The notes below the pieces were generated by a model. That model made no database searches and was not told the origin of the DNA. It saw only the letters and a list, made by a program, of their open reading frames with translations. From the NCBI GenBank assembly GCA_031423015.1, contig JANPER010000164.1, positions 1-64,000 on the forward strand: a stretch of 64,000 bases of DNA, given 5' to 3'. Each line of letters starts with the position of its first letter. Within the stretch, counting starts at the first letter, position 1. Source of the DNA: DATGPD01 sp031423015. Lineage in GTDB: Bacteria; Planctomycetota; UBA1135; UBA2386. The position numbers and the translations under genes were made by a program. Positions 50,928 to 58,964 of the stretch are shown here, in pieces.

Positions 50928-53585
50928 ATGAAGTCGGCGCCGACGCCGGGTAGCGCGCTCTCGCCAGCCATGGCGCAGTTCATGGCCTGCAAGCGCCAGC
51001 ATCCCGACGCGCTGTTGTTCTTCCGGATGGGCGACTTCTACGAGTTGTTCTACGAGGACGCCAAGCTCGCGAGCCGCGCCATCGGGCTGACGCTCACCAC
51101 ACGCAGCAAGGGCGAAGATCCGATCCCGATGGCGGGCGTGCCGGTGCGCGCCGTCGACACCTACCTCAAGAAGCTGGTGCAGGCGGGCTTCAAGGTGGCG
51201 ATCTGCGAACAGATGCAGGACCCGCGCGAGGCCAAGGGCGTGGTCGAGCGGCAGGTGGTGCGCGTGGTGACGCCGGGCACGCTCACCGAAGATTCGTTGC
51301 TCGACGGCAAGCGCGCCAACTTCTTGGCGGCGGTCGTGGGCAGCGGCGCCGGCAGGGTCGCCGACGGTGGGACCAGGGGTCGGGTCGGCATCGCGTGGGT
51401 CGAACTATCGACCGGTTCGTTCCAGGTGAACGAGTGCGGCAGCGAGCGCTTGAACGACGAACTCGAGCGCCTGGAGCCCGCCGAGGTGTTGGTGCCCGAG
51501 GGTTCGGAACTCGGCCCGCTCATCGACGGTGCGCGCGGCAAGGGTTGCGCCACGCCGCGGCCCGGCTTCGAGTTCGAGGCTGAGACCAGCGCGCGCGCGC
51601 TGCGCGAGTTCTTTGCCATGGCGTCGCTCGCGGGCTTCGGCCTCGACGACGTGCCGCTGGCGGTGCGCGCTGCCGGCGCGCTCATTCGCTATCTGCAGGC
51701 CACACAGCTCGCCGCGCTGCCCCACATCCAGCGCGTCGAGTTGTTTCAGCAAGGCAAGGTCATGCTGCTCGACCGCGCCACGCGCGCGAGTCTCGAGTTG
51801 GTGGACACGATGCGCGGTAGCGCCGGCGTCGAGCGCGGCGCGTCGTTGCTGACGATCCTCGATCGCACCTGCACGCCGATGGGCGCGCGCCTCCTGCGCG
51901 AATGGCTGCTGGCGCCGTTGGTCGACCTGCCGTCGATCACCGCCCGACACGACGCGGTAGCGGAGTTGTGTTCTGCCCCGGATCGGCTGGCGCGCGCGCG
52001 CGCCGAGCTGACCGAAGTGCTCGACCTGCAACGCCTCACCACGCGCGCGAGCTGCGGCCGCGCGCACGCGCGCGACCTCGTGGGGCTGAAACTGAGCCTG
52101 CAAAGGTTGCCCGCGGTGATCGAGGCGCTCGCTGGCATCGTGGACTCAATCGCGATCGCCAGCTTGCTCTGCAACCTGGACGCCCTCGACGACGTGGCGC
52201 GCGACATCGCCGCGACGCTGGTGGACGAGCCGCCGATCCCGGTGAAGGAAGGCGGCGTCATTCGCCCCGGTCATGCCAGCGACCTCGACCAGCTCATTGA
52301 GCTGGCGCGCGACAGCATGCAGTGGATGGCGCGCTTCCAGGCGCGCGAGATCGAGCGCACCGGCATCCAGAACCTCAAGGTCGGGTTCAACCGCGTGTTC
52401 GGCTACTACATCGAGATCACGCACGCCGGCGCGCGCGGCGGCGAGATCCCGCAGGACTACCACCGCAAGCAGACCACCAAGAACTCGGAGCGCTACGTCA
52501 CCGACGAGTTGAAGGTGTTCGAGACCAAGGTGCTGCAAGCCGACGAGCGCAGCAAGGCGCTGGAGTACGACCTGTTCGTGGCGCTGCGCGAACGCGTAGC
52601 GGCGGCAACGGCGCGCCTGCAAGCGACCGCGGTGCGCGTCGCCCAGCTCGACTGTCTGCTGAGCCTGGCGCACGTCGCCAAGGAGCGCGGCTACGCGCGG
52701 CCGACCCTCGACGACAGCCGGGTGCTGGCGATCCGCGACGGTCGGCATCCGGTGATCGAGGCGACGCACGCCGTGGGCACGTTCGTGCCGAACGACACCG
52801 ACCTCGACCCACCGCGGCGCAGCCTGTCGCTGCTGACCGGGCCGAACATGGCCGGCAAGTCGACCTACATCCGGCAGAACGCGCTCATCGTGTTGATGGC
52901 GCAGATGGGCAGCTTCGTGCCGGCGAAGGAAGCGCGCGTCGGCCTGGTCGACCGCGTGTTCACCCGCGTCGGCAGCGCCGACGACATCAGCCGCGGCGCG
53001 TCCACGTTCATGGTGGAGATGGTGGAGACCGCCAACATTCTGAACCACGCCACGCCGCGCAGCCTGGTGATCCTCGACGAGGTCGGCCGCGGCACCAGCA
53101 CGTTCGATGGCCTGTCGCTGGCGTGGGCGATTGCCGAGGACCTGCACGACCGTGTCGGCTGCCGCGCGTTGTTCGCGACGCACTACCACCAGCTCACTGA
53201 TTTGGCTGGCCCGGGCAAGGGGATCGTCAATCAGCGCGTGTCGGTGCGCGAGTGGGGCGAGGAGATCGTGTTCCTGCATCGCATCGAAGACGGCGGCACC
53301 GACCGCAGCTACGGCTTGCACGTCGCGCGCCTCGCCGGCATCCCGCGCCCGGTGATCGAGCGCGCGCGCACGGTGCTCGGCAAGCTGGAAGAAGAAGACG
53401 CCAAGGTCGCCGACGCGTTGCAGAGCACGGGGGCGCAAAAGCCCGGCAAGAAGCAGCAGCCGCTGTTCGAGTCACCGCGCGAGCGCGTGCTCAAGGAGAT
53501 GGCGAAGGTGGATGTGAATGCGCTGACGCCGATGCAGGCGTTGCAGAAGGTGGCCGAGTGGGTGGAGGCGGCGAGGCGCGGTTGA
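50928..53585 (+). CDS. mutS: DNA mismatch repair protein MutS
   Basis: This 885-residue protein has all MutS domains: mismatch recognition (FFRMGDFYELFYEDA with the Phe-x-Glu wedge), connector, core/lever (GYYIEITHA, YHRKQTTKNSERY), ATPase (TGPNMAGKST, Walker B LVILDEVGRGTSTFDG, ATHYHQLTDL) and the C-terminal dimer segment. It recognises mismatches and recruits MutL. The ATG at 50928 is 10 bp after the desulfurase stop; a GTG at 50907 in the same frame would overlap it by 11 bp. Confidence 0.97.
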   Translation: MKSAPTPGSALSPAMAQFMACKRQHPDALLFFRMGDFYELFYEDAKLASRAIGLTLTTRSKGEDPIPMAGVPVRAVDTYLKKLVQAGFKVAICEQMQDPREAKGVVERQVVRVVTPGTLTEDSLLDGKRANFLAAVVGSGAGRVADGGTRGRVGIAWVELSTGSFQVNECGSERLNDELERLEPAEVLVPEGSELGPLIDGARGKGCATPRPGFEFEAETSARALREFFAMASLAGFGLDDVPLAVRAAGALIRYLQATQLAALPHIQRVELFQQGKVMLLDRATRASLELVDTMRGSAGVERGASLLTILDRTCTPMGARLLREWLLAPLVDLPSITARHDAVAELCSAPDRLARARAELTEVLDLQRLTTRASCGRAHARDLVGLKLSLQRLPAVIEALAGIVDSIAIASLLCNLDALDDVARDIAATLVDEPPIPVKEGGVIRPGHASDLDQLIELARDSMQWMARFQAREIERTGIQNLKVGFNRVFGYYIEITHAGARGGEIPQDYHRKQTTKNSERYVTDELKVFETKVLQADERSKALEYDLFVALRERVAAATARLQATAVRVAQLDCLLSLAHVAKERGYARPTLDDSRVLAIRDGRHPVIEATHAVGTFVPNDTDLDPPRRSLSLLTGPNMAGKSTYIRQNALIVLMAQMGSFVPAKEARVGLVDRVFTRVGSADDISRGASTFMVEMVETANILNHATPRSLVILDEVGRGTSTFDGLSLAWAIAEDLHDRVGCRALFATHYHQLTDLAGPGKGIVNQRVSVREWGEEIVFLHRIEDGGTDRSYGLHVARLAGIPRPVIERARTVLGKLEEEDAKVADALQSTGAQKPGKKQQPLFESPRERVLKEMAKVDVNALTPMQALQKVAEWVEAARRG

Positions 53586-53633
53586 GACGGGTTGCCAGAC
53601 ATCAAGGCATCACTTCTTGTATGCTCTGATGGC

Positions 53634-53885
53634 ATGCGGACGACTCTCAGCCTGGACGACGATGTGGCGGCGCAATTGCGTAAGTACCAACAGGACCGCA
53701 AGCTCAGCTTCAAGTCGGCGCTGAACGAAGCGCTGCGCGTGGGACTGGCGCAAGCTAGGCACGGGCCGACGGGACGACGTAAGCGCTACCGTGTCCGCCC
53801 GGTGAACTTGGGACGGTGCCTGCTGCCGAGTCTTGACAACATCGCCGACGTACTGGCTCTCGTGGAAGGCGAGGATCACAAGTGA
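53634..53885 (+). CDS. VapB-like antitoxin
   Basis: This 83-residue protein begins MRTTLSLDDDVAAQLRKYQ, the ribbon-helix-helix opening typical of DUF2191/VapB antitoxins, with FKSALNEALRVGL as the dimer helix. The basic middle (RRKRYRVRPVNLG) and C-terminal part would bind the PIN toxin encoded next. The TGA overlaps the toxin GTG (GTGA). It starts 48 bp after mutS. Confidence 0.88.
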   Translation: MRTTLSLDDDVAAQLRKYQQDRKLSFKSALNEALRVGLAQARHGPTGRRKRYRVRPVNLGRCLLPSLDNIADVLALVEGEDHK

Positions 53886-54313
53886 TCCTGGTCGACGCGA
53901 ACCTCCTGATCTACGCCCACGTGCGTGACATGCCGGCGCATGCCGTCGCGAAGAACTGGCTCGAGGAACAACTGAATGGCAGGCAGCGCGTCGGACTGCC
54001 GTGGCCAACTCTGCTGGCCTTCTTGCGTCTAGTGACCAATCCTCGCGTGTTCGAGCGCGCGCAAAGCGTGGCCCGTGCATGGAAGCAAGTACAGGAATGG
54101 CTTGCCCACGATGTCGTGTGGGTTCCCGGTCCGGGCGAACAGCATCAAGCCATTCTTGCCACGTTGCTTCCGCGAACGGAAGGTACGCCAAAACTGATTC
54201 CCGACGCACACCTCGCTGCACTCGCTATGGAACACGGGCTCGAGCTCATGAGCGCCGATGGCGACTTCGCACGCTTTCCCGGGTTGCGGTGGAAGAACCC
54301 AATCGCGACGTAG
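53882..54313 (+). CDS. VapC-like PIN-domain toxin
   Basis: This 143-residue PIN protein has acidic site residues in LVDANLLIYAH (Asp), a mid-protein WPTLLAFLRLVTNPRVF segment, LIPDAHLAALAMEHGLEL (Asp) and SADGDFARFPGLRW (Asp). The 'D.NlliYA...tNPrvf...l.pDahlaAlA.e.g..l.s.D.dF..f.gl.w.nP' pattern is that of the VapC subgroup paired with DUF2191 antitoxins. It is an RNase. The start GTG overlaps the antitoxin stop. Confidence 0.92.
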   Translation: MILVDANLLIYAHVRDMPAHAVAKNWLEEQLNGRQRVGLPWPTLLAFLRLVTNPRVFERAQSVARAWKQVQEWLAHDVVWVPGPGEQHQAILATLLPRTEGTPKLIPDAHLAALAMEHGLELMSADGDFARFPGLRWKNPIAT

Positions 54314-54381
54314 CGTTGGCGGAACGTTGCCAAGAGCTTGCCGGCTGTGCCGGCTGAGTCTCGAATGGCAACGCATCTGTG

Positions 54382-55410
<1,029 letters not shown>

Positions 55411-55478
55411 TGACCGCCCCGTTCGCGGCCCCCAGTCGAGCACGTAGGTCTCGCCGAACGCGCCGACCATGACGTGAC

Positions 55479-55509
55479 CAGGACGAATGTGTCTGACACA
55501 TTCGTCCTG
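55479..55509. terminator. Perfect 15-bp inverted repeat between convergent genes
   Basis: CAGGACGAATGTGTC (55479-55493) and GACACATTCGTCCTG (55495-55509) are exact reverse complements around one T. The repeat ends one base before the stop codon of the minus-strand gene at 55510 and lies 69 bp after the plus-strand stop. It could terminate both transcripts. The GTGTCTGACAC core is reminiscent of scattered palindromic repeats in environmental genomes. Confidence 0.6.
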
Positions 55510-56223
55510 CTAGGCCGGTTCCCACAGGATGAACTTGTACATCGGCAGCAGCGCGAGCAGCGACTGCACGAGCCAGTCGGGCGCCTCCATCCCCATCGCC
55601 AGCGCGTCTTCTTGCGGCAGCTCGCGCACCACGTGCAGCCAGTGGTTGCCCGGCGTGTAGTAGCCGAACATGTCTTTGAGGTCAGAGACCTTCGCCGAGC
55701 CGGCCCAGTGCACGTTCTTCCAGTCGTGTAGGCGCAGGCCGAAGCCCTTGGGGAGCGCGTTCAGCATCGCGGCCCACGCCGCCAATCCTTCGGGCTTGGC
55801 CACCTTCTTCTTCAGATGCTCCCCGTCCCACCACGCCTGCGGGTGCACGCGCAACGCCGCCTCAACCACTTGGTTGTCGATGCTCACCTCGAGCACGGTC
55901 TGGATGTAGTGCGTCTCAGCGTCCTTGCCGAGGGCCTCGCCGAAGAAGCTCGCCAGCTTCTTGCGCTCCTTGTCCGAGCGGCACAGGTACGAGCGCTGAT
56001 CGCGCACGCGATAGCTGTTGAACGTGTAGGGATGGTGTAGCCCCTCTTTGCCGGCCAGTTCGACGCCCTGTTCCTTCGCCAACACCTTGGCGCGGTCGGC
56101 GATCTTCTTCAGCTTGCGCCGGATCGACAGCCGCAAGGCGTTGTATTCGTCGTCCTTTTGGCGGTGCGGCTCGAACGCGAGGAAGTCGCGCTGCAGGAAC
56201 GGGTCAAGCGTCGTGGTCGTCAT
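55510..56223 (-). CDS. Uncharacterised 237-residue protein
   Basis: I do not recognise this protein. It has no signal peptide and is rich in charged residues and Trp. Segments that look conserved are DPFLQRDFLAFEPHRQKDDEYN at the N-terminus (quoted in part for its charge pattern), HPYTFNSYRVRDQRSYLCR, VHPQAWWDGEHL and the hydrophobic C-terminus WLVQSLLALLPMYKFILWEPA, which could be membrane-associating. The ATG at 56223 was preferred to an upstream start at 56259. Confidence 0.6.
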   Translation of the reverse strand: MTTTTLDPFLQRDFLAFEPHRQKDDEYNALRLSIRRKLKKIADRAKVLAKEQGVELAGKEGLHHPYTFNSYRVRDQRSYLCRSDKERKKLASFFGEALGKDAETHYIQTVLEVSIDNQVVEAALRVHPQAWWDGEHLKKKVAKPEGLAAWAAMLNALPKGFGLRLHDWKNVHWAGSAKVSDLKDMFGYYTPGNHWLHVVRELPQEDALAMGMEAPDWLVQSLLALLPMYKFILWEPA

Positions 56224-56270
56224 GATCGAAGAGGCGGCTACGAGACGCGAAGCTATCATCCGACCCTCGC

Positions 56271-57071
56271 ATGCGGCTACATCTCAGCGTCGTCCTTCTC
56301 GCAAGCTGTAGCTCATGGCCGGGGCTCGACCGCCCGCAGGTCGACGCCGGCGCCTACCTGGCGCTCTACGAACTGCGCGGCCGCGTCCGTATGGACTCCA
56401 ACGTCGGCGGGGTGATTCAGAGCAACCCCGGCATGGACGTGCAGACCTTCGGCGCCGGCGAGCGCGACGACGACGTCGGCGGCTACATCACGGTCGGCGA
56501 CGGTTTCTCCGGCTTCGAGTTCAACTACTTCAAGCTGACCATGGAGGACAGCTCGCCGGGCACGCTCACCTCGCCGTTCGGCTCGCTCGACGCCGGCGAG
56601 GTCGTGATCACCGAGGTCGAAATGGACGAGTGGCGGGCGCGCTACATCGCCAAGCTGTTCGAGCACACGTTTCCGAACCGACTGCGCATGGCGTTCGGCC
56701 TGGGCGGCGCCGTGGCGCACCGCGACTTGAAGTTCTTTCCCAAGCGGCAAGCCACCGGTGACGGCCAGATCCTGACCGCCAAGGACTACGGCCTCCCCTA
56801 CGCCGCGGCGCGCTTGCGGGGCACGTATGGTCCGGTGAGTCTGAACCTCGATTGGGCCTACCACATCGGCGTCGACTTCGGCGGCGACTTCGAGGGTCGC
56901 ATGCAGGACATCGAGCTGATCGGCCGCTACGAGTTCGTGCGCCAGGACGTGACGCTGTTCGCCGGCTATCGCTACACCGAGCTACCAGCGGAGGGCCAAG
57001 AGAACGACTTGGAGTATCGCGCCGACCTTCGCCTCGAAGGCATCCAGCTCGGACTGCAGCTGCGATTCTGA
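56271..57071 (+). CDS. Outer-membrane beta-barrel-like lipoprotein
   Basis: This 266-residue protein has a lipoprotein signal (VVLLASC13) and a sequence of alternating polar and aromatic residues ending RLEGIQLGLQLRF, a C-terminal Phe typical of outer-membrane barrels. Turns rich in Asp/Gly (GERDDDVGGY, GVDFGGDFEGR) separate strands. It is probably a small outer-membrane protein; no transport or enzyme motif is visible. It is divergent from the uncharacterised gene at 55510 (47 bp between starts). Confidence 0.6.
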   Translation: MRLHLSVVLLASCSSWPGLDRPQVDAGAYLALYELRGRVRMDSNVGGVIQSNPGMDVQTFGAGERDDDVGGYITVGDGFSGFEFNYFKLTMEDSSPGTLTSPFGSLDAGEVVITEVEMDEWRARYIAKLFEHTFPNRLRMAFGLGGAVAHRDLKFFPKRQATGDGQILTAKDYGLPYAAARLRGTYGPVSLNLDWAYHIGVDFGGDFEGRMQDIELIGRYEFVRQDVTLFAGYRYTELPAEGQENDLEYRADLRLEGIQLGLQLRF

Positions 57072-57300
57072 TCGACACAACTGCACGCGACAGCAACGCG
57101 CGGTCGACACCGCACGAACGTATGGGGCGAGCGGCGCATCTCCCGTTCGCCGCACCAAGTTGAGAACTTGCGGTGTTAGCGCCCGCCTGCAATCCAACCT
57201 CGGAGTAACGTATGGCGCCGTCTGCATCCGTGGACCTGCTCGCCTCGAACTCTCGATGGTGACGGTCACACGCGGAGTCGATGGTCCCCTCCCCGACTCA

Positions 57301-57714
57301 ATGGCGGCTACCGCATCTCAGCCAGTTGTCCTCGTCGTCGACGACGAAGTCACCGTGCGCACCACCGCGCGGGCGATCCTGCAGCGCGCGGGCTTTGCCG
57401 TGGAGGTGGCCGACGACGGCCGATCAGCCCTGGCGATCTTGGAAAAGCTGGGCGCGCGCGCTGCCGTCGTGGTGCTGGACTGGACGCTGCCAGACTCCCC
57501 GGGCAGCGCCATCCTCGCCGAGGTGCAGCGCGTGGCCCCGCACGCGACCGTGATCATCTCGACTGGCTTCGGCCGCGAGGACGTCTTGCTCACGACGACC
57601 GAGAACAAGGGCGTGCGCTTCTTGGAGAAGCCCTACACCGCCGGCGCTCTGGTGAGCGCCGTGCGCGCGATCTTGGAAGACGGGCGCGCGAATGGGGTGT
57701 CGGCGCCGGGCTGA
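57301..57714 (+). CDS. Single-domain response regulator
   Basis: This 137-residue receiver has the acidic pocket Asp14-Asp15, phospho-acceptor Asp60 (VVVLDWTLPD), a switch Ser/Thr in ISTGFG and Lys110 (FLEKPYT). No output domain follows, so it signals by protein contact, as CheY-like proteins do. No histidine kinase is adjacent. The ATG at 57301 starts just before the domain; an ATG at 57256 is possible. The gap 57072-57255 shows nothing I can assign. Confidence 0.9.
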   Translation: MAATASQPVVLVVDDEVTVRTTARAILQRAGFAVEVADDGRSALAILEKLGARAAVVVLDWTLPDSPGSAILAEVQRVAPHATVIISTGFGREDVLLTTTENKGVRFLEKPYTAGALVSAVRAILEDGRANGVSAPG

Positions 57715-57905
57715 GGGTGGGGACTGCGTTGCGCAAGCCGACATCGGCCCACAAGCGCGCGGCCGAGGGCGCCCCGCTGCGGCCTGGCATCGCGTTGTTC
57801 CGTAGCGGGAATCTACGCTGGTGCCCTTCCTGCTCCCGTAGCGTCTGTCTTGTCGGCGCGCAATCGAGCTACCATCTGGCTTGCTCCCGTCACGGCAACA
57901 CCACC

Positions 57906-58946
57906 ATGCATGTCACCTCGCTTTCTGTCTTACTCGCTGTGGCCTCCGCGCTGGCCGCCGCGATTCCCGCTGCGGCCCAGTCCACCACCCACTCGCTTTC
58001 GATCGGTGGTTCCGGCGCGCGCGGATGTCAAGGGTCGGCGGACCCGCCCCAGCTCTCGAACGGAACGCTCGCCACCGCGACCTTCGACTTCACCTACGAC
58101 GCGCACACGCACGGGCTCGAACTCGTCGTCGCGAACACCTCGCCGGTGACGCTCGGAGTACCGAACCCGCTCATCACGCGCATCGCGTTCAACCTGCCAC
58201 ACCATGCGGTCGCCACCGTCACGCTGCTGTCGCAGACCGGCTCGGGCGGCGCGCATCCGGACTTCGATCTGCAGGACGATGCGGACGTGTTCGTACCGCC
58301 GAACCTCGGGGTCGCCTGCATGGGTGACTTTGGCGTGCTGCTGTCGGTCCACAACCACCAGGGCGGCATCGGCAATCCTTTGGCCGACACCTACGCGGCG
58401 CCGCCGGGCAGCGTGGTGATCGGGCCGGTCACGTTCCGCATGCGGCTCGATGGACCCGGCGTCGATTCGCTGAGCGCGCAGTCGATCGCGGTCGGCTTCT
58501 CGCGCTTCGCGCCCGCGGTTCAGGTCAACGCGGCGTGCAGGTTCCAAGGTGGTGGTCTGAACGGTGAAGGCAGCGGCTTCATCTCCAGCACAGTGGCCAA
58601 TGTGGGCTGCCGGCCGAGCGGGTGGCTCACCGCCGCGCCGCGCATCGGCACGACCGTGGGCATCTGCCTCAACGGCCAGCCGAGCTGTTCCGGCTGCTTC
58701 ATCGGCTCGCTGTTCCCGGGACCGTCCATCGTCGGGCCGTTCCGCATCCCCATCGGCTTGCCGCTGCTGTTCGACTTCTTCATCCCGCCGCTGCCGCCGA
58801 ACGCGCTCCTGTGCATTCGCTTCGACATCCCACTCGATCCAGGCCTGATCGGGCGCACGCTCTACCTCGCGGTAGCCACGCCGGGGACCAGCCTCGACGA
58901 TCTGGTGGACTTCTCACCGCGGGTGAACTTCACGTTCATCGACTGA
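57906..58946 (+). CDS. Secreted Cys-containing beta-rich protein
   Basis: This 346-residue protein has a signal peptide (LLAVASALAAAIPAAAQ, cleavage near residue 25). Two halves follow: a beta domain (about 27-225) and a C-terminal domain (about 240-346) with CLNGQPSCSGC and hydrophobic strands (FFIPPLPPNALLCIRFDIP). Six or more cysteines suggest disulfides. The style matches planctomycete secreted proteins of unknown role. It is convergent with the kinase gene (18 bp). Confidence 0.6.
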   Translation: MHVTSLSVLLAVASALAAAIPAAAQSTTHSLSIGGSGARGCQGSADPPQLSNGTLATATFDFTYDAHTHGLELVVANTSPVTLGVPNPLITRIAFNLPHHAVATVTLLSQTGSGGAHPDFDLQDDADVFVPPNLGVACMGDFGVLLSVHNHQGGIGNPLADTYAAPPGSVVIGPVTFRMRLDGPGVDSLSAQSIAVGFSRFAPAVQVNAACRFQGGGLNGEGSGFISSTVANVGCRPSGWLTAAPRIGTTVGICLNGQPSCSGCFIGSLFPGPSIVGPFRIPIGLPLLFDFFIPPLPPNALLCIRFDIPLDPGLIGRTLYLAVATPGTSLDDLVDFSPRVNFTFID

Positions 58947-58964
58947 GCTGGGCCGCCGCGCGGT

